From an uncultured Collinsella sp. (GTDB lineage: Bacteria > Actinomycetota > Coriobacteriia > Coriobacteriales > Coriobacteriaceae), in NCBI GenBank assembly GCA_905197585.1, contig CAJJZO010000046.1:1-10882 (forward strand): a DNA stretch of 10,882 nt. Reading direction: 5' to 3'. Of this stretch, positions 1 to 5,661 are shown in pieces; positions within the stretch are counted from its first letter, which is position 1, and each line of letters starts with the position of its first letter. The position numbers were made by a program, and so were the translations under genes. Under the pieces are notes generated by a model, which saw only the letters and a program-made list of their open reading frames with translations, was not told the DNA's origin and ran no database searches.

Positions 1-11
1 AGCCCCAAGTA

Positions 12-46
12 AAAAGGCCGAAGCCCTCGTCCGAGGCTTCGGCCTT
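12..46 (-). terminator. Intrinsic terminator of the toxin-antitoxin operon
   Basis: A perfect 12-bp GC-rich stem (arms 14-25 and 35-46) closes a short loop. On the minus strand it is followed by a run of five T (positions 15-11). It begins 2 nt after the toxin stop codon, so it ends the toxin-antitoxin transcript. Confidence 0.85.
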
Positions 47-48
47 CA

Positions 49-393
49 TCATCTCAGGGTTCCGTCGTATTCAACCATGGCGGGTCGCTTTGACAGGCGC
101 CCTACGGCCGTCTTGTAGACCTCGGAACGATCGCGCCGCCCTATTGCCACAATCTCGGCAATCTCAACCATTCCGTCCTCTCGGATTCGGAAAACCATTC
201 TGAGTCCCGCATTCCGCCATTTAATCTTTTTGCAGCCGGCGAGCTCGCCGTGAAGCGGCGTTCCGATTTCATCAGCGCGCGTCTTTAATTTTGCGACGGC
301 AATACGGACGAGCCTGCGCTGGGATCCATCTAGTTTTTGATATTCCTTCTCGACGTCTCGATTCAAAAAGCCGACAACAAAATGCCCGCTCAT
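49..393 (-). CDS. RelE/ParE-superfamily toxin
   Basis: A 114-residue basic protein with the pattern of RelE/ParE toxins: an N-terminal helix pair rich in Lys/Arg, then a core resembling 'L-x-G-x-K-K-x-K-W-R-x-A-G-x-R-M-V-F-R-I' (about residues 51-71), and a C-terminal strand-helix 'VAIGRRDRSEVYKTA' (about 82-96). RelE-type members are ribosome-dependent mRNA endonucleases, whereas ParE members poison gyrase. The RelE-like reading is preferred because a Phd/YefM-like antitoxin precedes it, but no catalytic residue is assigned with certainty. The start codon overlaps the antitoxin stop in an ATGA, implying translational coupling. The toxin is therefore made only when the antitoxin is translated. 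It is slightly longer than most RelE proteins (about 85-100 residues), with a tail of about 18 residues after the last conserved helix. Confidence 0.85.
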   Translation of the reverse strand: MSGHFVVGFLNRDVEKEYQKLDGSQRRLVRIAVAKLKTRADEIGTPLHGELAGCKKIKWRNAGLRMVFRIREDGMVEIAEIVAIGRRDRSEVYKTAVGRLSKRPAMVEYDGTLR

Positions 394-740
394 TCGAAAA
401 GATCCTCGTCGGGAATCGCGTCCGAATCCATCGACTCAAGCTCCGCGAGCTCCTCGGCAGTTAAGGCGTCCTCAAACGGAACAAACTCATGCGGACCATG
501 CTTGACTCGATCCGCAGCGATGCGATTTATCTCAAGTTCACGCAGATACTGCAGCGCGCCGTACATTTCCTCATAGGCAGCATAGTCGATAATCACGGTA
601 TCGATATCATTATGATCAGCAATGAACTGAGGCGCGCGTTTTGCGTGTTTACGAATGGCGGATAAGGACTTGCTTGCTTCGGTAGCAGAAACAACCTGGT
701 CTTTTGTAAACACCGGTTTTTCCAGAACAAGTGGGGACAT
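390..740 (-). CDS. Phd/YefM-family antitoxin
   Basis: A 116-residue protein whose segment 'VVSATEASKSLSAIRKHA' (about residues 16-33), followed by 'TVIIDYAAYEEM', matches the Phd/YefM DNA-binding fold. The C-terminal third is strongly acidic (ends DSDAIPDEDLFE), as expected for the part that folds onto and neutralises the basic toxin. The reading frame is open upstream to an ATG at 812. The start at 740 is chosen because GGAGG lies 5 nt before it, while the upstream 24 codons would translate the operator palindrome. Family members bind their own promoter together with the toxin, and the palindrome at 760-801 is the obvious site. At 116 residues it is longer than typical Phd proteins (about 75-90). 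Confidence 0.88.
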   Translation of the reverse strand: MSPLVLEKPVFTKDQVVSATEASKSLSAIRKHAKRAPQFIADHNDIDTVIIDYAAYEEMYGALQYLRELEINRIAADRVKHGPHEFVPFEDALTAEELAELESMDSDAIPDEDLFE

Positions 741-745
741 TTTGA

Positions 746-750
746 CCTCC
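746..750 (-). promoter_or_regulatory. Ribosome binding site of the antitoxin
   Basis: GGAGG on the minus strand, 5 nt before the ATG at 740. It fixes the antitoxin start and excludes the longer frame beginning at 812, whose ATG has no comparable site. Confidence 0.85.
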
Positions 751-759
751 AAAAAATAA

Positions 760-801
760 TCTGGATTATATTTCAAAGTATACTTCAAAATATAATCCAG
801 A
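760..801. promoter_or_regulatory. 42-bp palindromic operator over the toxin-antitoxin promoter
   Basis: The two 21-nt halves, meeting at 780/781, are reverse complements at 19 of 21 positions. The core is AAGTATACTT and the outer arms are TCTGGATTATATTT. The minus-strand arm nearest the antitoxin contains a perfect TATAAT (770-765), placed to act as a -10 about 25 nt before the start codon; no good -35 is visible. A second small dyad, ACTTTT-ATTC-AAAAGT (801-816), abuts it. Autorepression by the Phd-type antitoxin and its toxin complex is the expected role (family knowledge); occupancy of this site is inference. Confidence 0.75.
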
Positions 802-824
802 CTTTTATTCAAAAGTAAAAAGCC

Positions 825-1829
825 TTATCGGTTCTCGATGCTGCCGATATTCTTGAGCTCGATGGAGATGAGGCCGTTGGGCTCGTTGACAAACTCGATG
901 TACTCAGAGTTCGAACCCATCTCGGCCGGGAAGCTGATCTCGATGCCCGTGTCGGTACGGATCTTGTGGTTGCGCACCGCCGCGCGTTCGACCTGCTTGC
1001 GCTCCACGGGCACACGCTCAGGCACCTTCTCCTCAGTCAGTGCCGCGCGCACGCTCTCCTTGATAACCGGCTCGTCCTCAAAGACCTCATCGACGATATC
1101 CCAAGGGGGCAGTTCCTCGTCATCCTCAACTTTCTCGGCAACAGCAGCCTTAACCTTGGCGAGTGCTACAGCCGTGTTGGCACCGTGCTCCTCGGCGACT
1201 TCCTCGACCACACGCGTCACGGTGTCGATGACCTCCTTACCCGACACGCCCGTGTCGCACTGCAGCAGGCCATCGGGAATAAGCATACGGTCCTCGCCGG
1301 CAATCTTGCGTTTCTTGTCCACGTACCCAATCTCCATGGTGCTCGCGCGCACGATGGCATAGCTTGGCACCTTTTGCGAGGGGTTTGGCAGAATAGCGTA
1401 GTGGCGCGCGATGTCATTGCGCACCTCCCCCTCCTCGCGGCCCACTTCGTGCATAAAGGCCTGCTTGGAGCCCAGCAGCATCACGGCAAACCAGCGGGCA
1501 TCCTCATCGTCGTCAAAATCAGCCACGAGTACGTCGGTGGACTCGGCTTTCTCGGCCTTGGCGAGTTCGGAAGAGATGAACTCCGCAATCTGCTGAGACA
1601 GGTCCACGAACTCACGCTCACCAAAGAAATAGCCCGTGAGCGCGCCGCCGAATGCGGAGGTCTCGGCAAACGGGGCGCGTTTATTGTCGGCCGAGGGGCG
1701 TGCGCGGCGCAGATGCGTGGTTACGAAATTGCGGACGGTACGGCTCTCGATATCGAGCTCGCGCTGGCTCATGACGTTGACGGCAGAGTCAAAGTCCAGG
1801 ATATGCAGAATCGCGTGATTGATTTTCAT
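825..1829 (-). CDS. NA37 nucleoid-associated protein (YejK/NdpA family)
   Basis: A 334-residue protein that begins MKINHAILHILDFDS, the usual opening of the 37-kDa nucleoid-associated protein family (related to E. coli YejK/NdpA), and is close to that family's usual size. Other family-like stretches are 'FVTTHLRRA', a central region of about 80-150 with 'VLVADFDDDEDARWFAVMLLGSKQAFMHEV', and a C-terminal 'KIRTDTGIEISFPAEMGSNSEYIEFVNEPNG'. Residues of about 215-260 form an Ala/Glu/Val-rich, probably coiled or flexible linker. Members associate with nucleoid DNA; their biochemical role is poorly defined. The ATG at 1829 is preferred to one three codons upstream because a GGA sits about 9 nt before it, whereas the upstream ATG has no spaced site. 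It lies 84 bp before the antitoxin and no terminator with a U-run separates them. Confidence 0.85.
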   Translation of the reverse strand: MKINHAILHILDFDSAVNVMSQRELDIESRTVRNFVTTHLRRARPSADNKRAPFAETSAFGGALTGYFFGEREFVDLSQQIAEFISSELAKAEKAESTDVLVADFDDDEDARWFAVMLLGSKQAFMHEVGREEGEVRNDIARHYAILPNPSQKVPSYAIVRASTMEIGYVDKKRKIAGEDRMLIPDGLLQCDTGVSGKEVIDTVTRVVEEVAEEHGANTAVALAKVKAAVAEKVEDDEELPPWDIVDEVFEDEPVIKESVRAALTEEKVPERVPVERKQVERAAVRNHKIRTDTGIEISFPAEMGSNSEYIEFVNEPNGLISIELKNIGSIENR

Positions 1830-1867
1830 ATACGGCATTCCGTTCTAGATCGATTTCGGCACGAACC

Positions 1868-1890
1868 AGTATAGCGGTCGAGCCCGACCC
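1868..1890 (-). promoter_or_regulatory. Possible promoter of the NA37 gene
   Basis: TATACT on the minus strand (1873-1868) would be a -10 giving a short leader before the NA37 start. The spacer region carries a dyad GGTCG/CGACC (1877-1881 and 1886-1890) that could bind a regulator. No convincing -35 is present, so this is tentative. Confidence 0.35.
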
Positions 1891-1904
1891 AGGAGCATCG
1901 AAGA

Positions 1905-1937
1905 TTGATGCATCGGGGACAGGTTGCTTTGCACCAA
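1905..1937 (-). repeat. Hairpin repeat element, copy A
   Basis: Read on the minus strand, the element is TTGGTGC, a 19-nt loop and GCATCAA, a 7-bp stem with one G-T wobble. The first 22 nt of its core (1936-1915) match 20 of 22 positions of copy B at 3132-3153, which lies in the opposite orientation. It starts 3 nt after the stop codon of the hydrolase gene. No U-run follows, so it is not a standard terminator. Confidence 0.65.
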
Positions 1938-1940
1938 TGG

Positions 1941-3101
1941 CTAGCGCAGGAGCTCGGACTGCCAAGCCTCAAGCTGTTCTGCCAAACTCTTGCCGGCAGC
2001 GGGCATGTCGATCTGGGGTCGTTTGGGCAGCAGTGCGCATTTAAGGATTGCCGCGATGGTCTGCGAGACAAAGCGTCGCGTATCCTTGTCAAAGCCTTGC
2101 GCAGCCTGGAGCATCACGGGCAGGCTCTCGCGCAGATTCCCAGCGATATCCGCAAACCGCTCAGCACCCGTAGCCTCAAGCACGGAGAACAACGCATCTA
2201 CAAAACGCTCGCGCTCGCTAGGCGACACCGCAAGCAGCATCTCGCGAATGGAGCCATCAACGTATCGAGCACCGGCGGACAGGCGCTCACAGTACACGAA
2301 GTCGCGACCATCAACCACCCAGCTAAAAGGATTATGCTGAAGCAGGCTGAACTCGGTGCTCTCAACGATGGCATAGTCCTCCTGTGTCTCGAACATCATG
2401 CCAAAGATCGACGACCGAGGTAGCGTCTTGTCGATTCGACCGGATAGATCGGCGAAGGCGTTGCCGCTCAGAAACTCCTCGACGAAGCCCGGACCATCAT
2501 GGGAATACGCCCGTTCGATTCGCTCACGGGCGACATCGGGGCACATCGTCGCACCGTACACCGCAAGGTTTCCACCCTTGGAATGACCTCCGCACAAAAG
2601 CGGCCCGTCAATCGCATCCGCCGCCTCGTCTACATAACGCGCCGCGGATTCCTGGGCCGGCACAGGACACCGGAACGCCATGTTAAAGTCCTCTTTCCAG
2701 CCCACAATCGTGCTGTCGGTCCCCCGGAAGGACAGATAACTAAACCCCACCGGAAACCGGAACGCCATGGCTGCAAACTGCTCTGTCGCCACCACGTCGC
2801 TCACGGCACGATAGCCGCAAACGTGCACGCCACGGTAACGAGGGCTTGCCGCCACGGCCTCCAACAAGGCCCTGCTCCCCTCTGGGTCCCACAAGTCGCC
2901 AATCATCTCCCGGTAGCACTCGGCACGCAGCAGCTCGCGTACGTCTAGGCCCTGCCAGTTCCTCAGCTCCGCCATATCACCCGGCAAACGCAAATAGGAC
3001 AACCACGCAAAGACCAGGCTATCTACCGCGCAGAACGGCTGCTCCTCAAACGGATAAAACGCCGTCTGGGCATAGGTCAAAAAATTAGGCGAATCCGACA
3101 T
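1941..3101 (-). CDS. DUF2974/Mbeg1-like alpha/beta hydrolase
   Basis: A 386-residue protein that opens FLTYAQTAFYPFEEQPFCAVDSLVFAWLSY, characteristic of the DUF2974 (Mbeg1-like) family. An alpha/beta-hydrolase core follows. 'LSFRGTDSTIVGWKEDFNM' (about 123-141) resembles the strand and oxyanion region of class 3 lipases, and the nucleophile elbow GHSKGG has Ser174. 'YSHDGPGF' (about 199-206) offers an acid at Asp202, and 'LLQHNPFSWVV' carries a probable catalytic His256. Substrate and role are unknown; esterase or lipase activity is inferred from the triad. No signal peptide is visible, so it is probably cytoplasmic. The frame is open to an ATG at 3200, but that start lies next to the LDH terminator. 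The ATG at 3101 has GGGAGG immediately upstream, with a short 3-4 nt spacing. The gene is bracketed by the two inverted hairpin repeats. Confidence 0.85.
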   Translation of the reverse strand: MSDSPNFLTYAQTAFYPFEEQPFCAVDSLVFAWLSYLRLPGDMAELRNWQGLDVRELLRAECYREMIGDLWDPEGSRALLEAVAASPRYRGVHVCGYRAVSDVVATEQFAAMAFRFPVGFSYLSFRGTDSTIVGWKEDFNMAFRCPVPAQESAARYVDEAADAIDGPLLCGGHSKGGNLAVYGATMCPDVARERIERAYSHDGPGFVEEFLSGNAFADLSGRIDKTLPRSSIFGMMFETQEDYAIVESTEFSLLQHNPFSWVVDGRDFVYCERLSAGARYVDGSIREMLLAVSPSERERFVDALFSVLEATGAERFADIAGNLRESLPVMLQAAQGFDKDTRRFVSQTIAAILKCALLPKRPQIDMPAAGKSLAEQLEAWQSELLR

Positions 3102-3131
3102 GGCCCTCCCATCAACTATGGTGCATTGGGG

Positions 3132-3162
3132 TGGTGCAAAGTAACCTGACCCCCTCGCACCA
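3132..3162 (+). repeat. Hairpin repeat element, copy B
   Basis: TGGTGC, a 19-nt loop and GCACCA form a perfect 6-bp stem. The loop sequence AAAGTAACCTGACCCC is nearly the same as in copy A, and the loop length is identical. It abuts the U-run of the LDH terminator and lies 31-61 nt upstream of the hydrolase start, so it must overlap that gene's promoter or leader. Confidence 0.65.
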
Positions 3163-3197
3163 AAAAGGCGCCCGGACCGTGTGGCCCGGACGCCTTT
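3162..3197 (-). terminator. Intrinsic terminator of the lactate dehydrogenase gene
   Basis: A 15-bp stem (arms 3164-3178 and 3183-3197, two mismatches, loop GTGT) is rich in GC and, on the minus strand, runs into TTTTT (3166-3162). It lies about 30 nt after the LDH stop codon. It also shows that the upstream hydrolase start at 3200 is not used. Confidence 0.85.
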
Positions 3198-3228
3198 CAT
3201 TGTAGCCTGTTGCCCAAAATAGCTTTAT

Positions 3229-4179
3229 TTAGCAGGAGAAGTCTACGCTGTCTATGATGTCCTTGAGGGCCTTTGCAGAGACGGTTCGCTCATGCTGCTC
3301 TTCATCGTTCAGCGGCACGGGAACGCGGCAAACGACGCCGTCGCGGCCAACGACCGTCGGCATGGAGATGGCCAGATCGGACAGGCCGTACTCGCCCACC
3401 ATGAGCGAGGAGACAGGCAGAACGGTCTGCTCATCGCGCATGACAGCAGTGCAGATGCGCTTGACGGCCATAGCGACACCGTAGTAGGTGGCGTGCTTCT
3501 TCTCGATGATGGTGTAGGCGGAGTTCTTGACGTCCTCGGCGATGCGCTTCTCGGCAGCCTCATGCTCCAGGTGGCCGTGAAGCTCACAGAAGGTGTTCAG
3601 CGGCACGCCGGCAACCTGAGCGCTGGACCAAGCGACGAACTCGGAGTCACCGTGCTCGCCCATGACGTAGGCCTGGACATCGCGCGGGTCAACCTCGACG
3701 TGGGCACCAAGCATCTGTTGCAGACGGCCGGTGTCGAGCACGGTACCGGAGCCGATGACATGGCCCTCGGGCAGGCCGGACATCTTGATGGCGGCGTAGG
3801 TCAGAACGTCGACCGGGTTGGAGACGATGAGCAGAATGCCGTCGAAGCCAGACTTCTTAATCTCGGGGATAATGGACTTAAAGATGTTTACGTTCTTGTT
3901 GACCAGGTCCAGGCGGGTCTCACCGGGCTTCTGGGCAGCACCAGCGGTGACGACGATCATGGCGGCGTCGGCGACATCGGAATAATCGCCGGCGTAGATC
4001 TTCATCGGCTCGGCAAACGTCATGCCGTGCGCGATATCCAGGGCCTCACCCTCGGCGCGGTTCTTATCCACGTCGATGAGGACCATCTCGGAGAACAGGC
4101 CACTCTGCATCAACGCGAACGCCGAAGATGAACCGACGAAACCGCAGCCGACAATAGCGACCTTCTTCTCGTTAACCAT
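3229..4179 (-). CDS. ldh: L-lactate dehydrogenase
   Basis: A 316-residue NAD-dependent LDH that reduces pyruvate to L-lactate and regenerates NAD+ in fermentation; cytoplasmic. Visible landmarks are the dinucleotide loop GCGFVG (11-16), Asp36 after the second strand for NAD, and the mobile loop AQKPGETRLDL with Gln83 and Arg89. The Gln marks lactate rather than malate specificity. The substrate-binding 'SNPVDVLTY' (120-128), Asp149 and Arg152 in LDTGR, and catalytic His176 in GEHGDSE are also present. Where B. stearothermophilus LDH has the fructose-1,6-bisphosphate ligands Arg173 and His188, this protein has Gln154 and Gln169. The start at 4179 is chosen because GGGAG lies 6 nt upstream and the GCGFVG loop is then correctly near the N-terminus. 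It is a single gene with its own terminator. Confidence 0.95.
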   Translation of the reverse strand: MVNEKKVAIVGCGFVGSSSAFALMQSGLFSEMVLIDVDKNRAEGEALDIAHGMTFAEPMKIYAGDYSDVADAAMIVVTAGAAQKPGETRLDLVNKNVNIFKSIIPEIKKSGFDGILLIVSNPVDVLTYAAIKMSGLPEGHVIGSGTVLDTGRLQQMLGAHVEVDPRDVQAYVMGEHGDSEFVAWSSAQVAGVPLNTFCELHGHLEHEAAEKRIAEDVKNSAYTIIEKKHATYYGVAMAVKRICTAVMRDEQTVLPVSSLMVGEYGLSDLAISMPTVVGRDGVVCRVPVPLNDEEQHERTVSAKALKDIIDSVDFSC

Positions 4180-4205
4180 TAGAAACTCCCATCTCTCTCC
4201 ACAAA

Positions 4206-4236
4206 CAAGCCGCCCGGGAACGACCCGAGCGGCTTG
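4206..4236 (-). promoter_or_regulatory. Hairpin in the lactate dehydrogenase leader
   Basis: An 8-bp perfect outer stem (4206-4213 with 4229-4236) continues after one mismatch into four further G-C pairs, with a 5-nt loop. On the minus strand it is followed by GTTTGTGG, a poor U-run, and ends 26 nt before the LDH start. No promoter fits between it and the start, so the hairpin must be in the LDH 5' leader. It may terminate readthrough from the aminotransferase, protect the mRNA or act as a weak attenuator. Confidence 0.5.
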
Positions 4237-4268
4237 CCGTAATCCCAATACATCCAATCGGGACTTTG

Positions 4269-4274
4269 ATTATG
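4269..4274 (-). promoter_or_regulatory. Possible -10 of the lactate dehydrogenase promoter
   Basis: CATAAT on the minus strand is the best -10-like hexamer in the AT-rich stretch 4237-4380 between the aminotransferase and LDH. No good -35 is seen 16-18 nt upstream. A classical Rex site (TTGTGA/TCACAA-like) was looked for and not found. Confidence 0.3.
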
Positions 4275-4354
4275 CTCCTATTCGCAGCCAAAAATCGACC
4301 GTTTACCGAAATTGTTTGCAGAATTCGTAAAATAACTGCACGAAATCGGTTTCG

Positions 4355-4378
4355 AGCTATTGACGAGCCGAAATAGCT
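4355..4378 (-). terminator. Weak stem-loop after the aminotransferase
   Basis: A perfect 7-bp stem (4355-4361 with 4372-4378) with a 10-nt loop begins 2 nt after the stop codon. It is AT-rich and has no U-run, so it is at best a weak or 3'-end-stabilising structure. Confidence 0.25.
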
Positions 4379-4380
4379 TT

Positions 4381-5544
4381 CTAATACAGGCCCGCCGCGC
4401 GAATGGCCTCGACAGCCAAAGCGATCTGGTCGGGCGGTAAGACCAGCGCCATGCGCACGTGCTCCTCGCCCGAAGGGCCAAAGCTCGCGCCCGGCGTCAC
4501 CACAACGCCGGCCTTCTCCATAAGCTCCTCGCAAAACGCCATGGAATCGGTGCGACCACCGGGAAGCTTGGCCCACACAAACATAGAGCCATGCGCGTTG
4601 GGACGCTCCCAGCCCAGGCCCTCAAGACCGTCGCACAGGGCATCGCGGCGTTCCTGGTACTTCAGACGCTGCGCCTCGACCTCATCGCGCGGACCGTTCA
4701 GGCACGCGATGGCGGCCTTCTGAATCGGGAAGAACATACCAAAGTCGATCTGACCACGCAGCTTGGCAAAGGCCGAGACAACATCCTCGCGACCGACCAA
4801 AAAGCCGATGCGGGCACCGGTGACGTTAAACGACTTGGAAAGCGAGAAGAACTCCACGCCCACCTCAAGCGCACCGGGATACTGCAAGAAGCTGCCGCCG
4901 GGCTCGCCGTCAAACACGATGTCGGAGTACGCGTTGTCGTGAACGATGAGCAGATCATGCTCGCGGGCGAAAGCGATAATCTCCTCGTAGACCTCGGGCG
5001 TGCCCACCGAGCCGACCGGGTTCGCGGGCAGCGACACGATCATATACTTGGCACGATCGGCCACCTCGGGATCAATACCCGCCACATAGGGCAGGTAATT
5101 ATGCTCGGCAACCAGCGGATAGTATTCGAGCTTGGCATCGGCGATCTTGGCACCTGCCTCAAAGACCGGGTAGCACGGATCGGGAACCAGAATGGTGTCA
5201 CCCGGATCGAGCAGGGCCAGGCCCAAATGGCCCACGCCCTCCTGCGTGCCGTTGCACGACTGCACCATAGACGGCGTAATGCCCGAAACGCCAAAGCGAC
5301 GCTCATAGTAATCGCACACGGCTTGCTTGAGTTCGGGCAGGTCGCGCAGGGCATACTTCCACATCTCGGGATCTTGGGCCGCCTGCGTGAGCGCCTCGAC
5401 CACGTGGTCGTACGGCTTAAAGTCGGGCGTGCCCACGCTCATGTTGTAAATGGTCTTGCCCTGAGCCTTCAGCGCGAGAAGCTTGTTGTTGAGCGAGGCG
5501 AAGACCTCCGCGCCAAAGCGGTCGAGACGCTGCGATGCCTGCAT
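4381..5544 (-). CDS. PLP-dependent class I/II aminotransferase
   Basis: A 387-residue fold-type I aminotransferase. The cofactor lysine is Lys237 in SLSKSFNVTGARIGF. Asn175 lies in NPVGS, Asp203 and Tyr206 in HDNAYSD contact the cofactor ring, and Arg245 follows the lysine. Arg364 (EEHVRMAL) is the usual alpha-carboxylate-binding arginine. The block 'CNGTQEGVGHLGLALLDPGDTILVPDPCYPVF' (97-128) is most like the LL-diaminopimelate/alanine aminotransferase group (DapL- or AlaC-like). The amino donor cannot be fixed from sequence, and aspartate, alanine or diaminopimelate activity are all possible. The start at 5544 has AAGG 7 nt upstream; the frame is open further up, but those codons would translate the terminator hairpin at 5568-5593. 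It follows nadE by 117 bp. Confidence 0.9.
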   Translation of the reverse strand: MQASQRLDRFGAEVFASLNNKLLALKAQGKTIYNMSVGTPDFKPYDHVVEALTQAAQDPEMWKYALRDLPELKQAVCDYYERRFGVSGITPSMVQSCNGTQEGVGHLGLALLDPGDTILVPDPCYPVFEAGAKIADAKLEYYPLVAEHNYLPYVAGIDPEVADRAKYMIVSLPANPVGSVGTPEVYEEIIAFAREHDLLIVHDNAYSDIVFDGEPGGSFLQYPGALEVGVEFFSLSKSFNVTGARIGFLVGREDVVSAFAKLRGQIDFGMFFPIQKAAIACLNGPRDEVEAQRLKYQERRDALCDGLEGLGWERPNAHGSMFVWAKLPGGRTDSMAFCEELMEKAGVVVTPGASFGPSGEEHVRMALVLPPDQIALAVEAIRAAGLY

Positions 5545-5562
5545 GGTGCCACCTTTCGATAT

Positions 5563-5593
5563 AAAAACGCGGCGCTCCGACAAGAGCGCCGCG
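5563..5593 (-). terminator. Intrinsic terminator between nadE and the aminotransferase
   Basis: A perfect 10-bp GC stem (5568-5577 with 5584-5593) with a 6-nt loop, followed on the minus strand by TTTTT (5567-5563). It ends nadE transcripts but sits only 23 nt before the aminotransferase start, with the ribosome site in between. Any aminotransferase mRNA must therefore read through it, which makes it a candidate attenuator as well. Confidence 0.8.
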
Positions 5594-5595
5594 CG

Positions 5596-5642
5596 ATACG
5601 GGCCATCAGATTGCAAAAGTGTAACGCTTGCAACCCCCGTAT
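5596..5642 (-). promoter_or_regulatory. Nested leader structure upstream of the aminotransferase terminator
   Basis: On the minus strand a 7-bp perfect closing stem (5642-5636 with 5602-5596) encloses an 8-bp stem with one G-U pair (5635-5628 with 5616-5609), an 11-nt loop and a 6-nt bulge on one side. The structure ends 2 nt before the terminator hairpin. The same segment contains TTGCAA twice, 17 nt apart measured between hexamers, followed by TCTGAT, so it could instead be an operator or promoter. No antiterminator pairing with the terminator arm is evident. Confidence 0.4.
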
Positions 5643-5661
5643 TGGTTCAATTTAGCCAACC

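Noticed and set aside
741..812. Upstream extension of the antitoxin to an ATG at 812
   Set aside because: The extra 24 codons are the operator palindrome, and the strong GGAGG at 746-750 points to the start at 740.
3102..3200. 33-codon N-terminal extension of the hydrolase
   Set aside because: It would start next to the LDH terminator hairpin and run through the hairpin repeat; the DUF2974-type sequence begins right after 3101.
3292..4131. 279-codon plus-strand frame opposite ldh
   Set aside because: Antisense shadow of ldh; His/Gly/Asp-rich composition without motifs.
4237..4380. Search for a Rex-type operator upstream of ldh
   Set aside because: No TTGTGA-N6-TCACAA-like dyad is present; the only inverted repeats are short (TGCAG/CTGCA) and not convincing.
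4459..5655. Long open frame on the plus strand opposite the aminotransferase
   Set aside because: It is the antisense shadow of a well-supported enzyme gene in GC-rich DNA, with no recognisable protein features.
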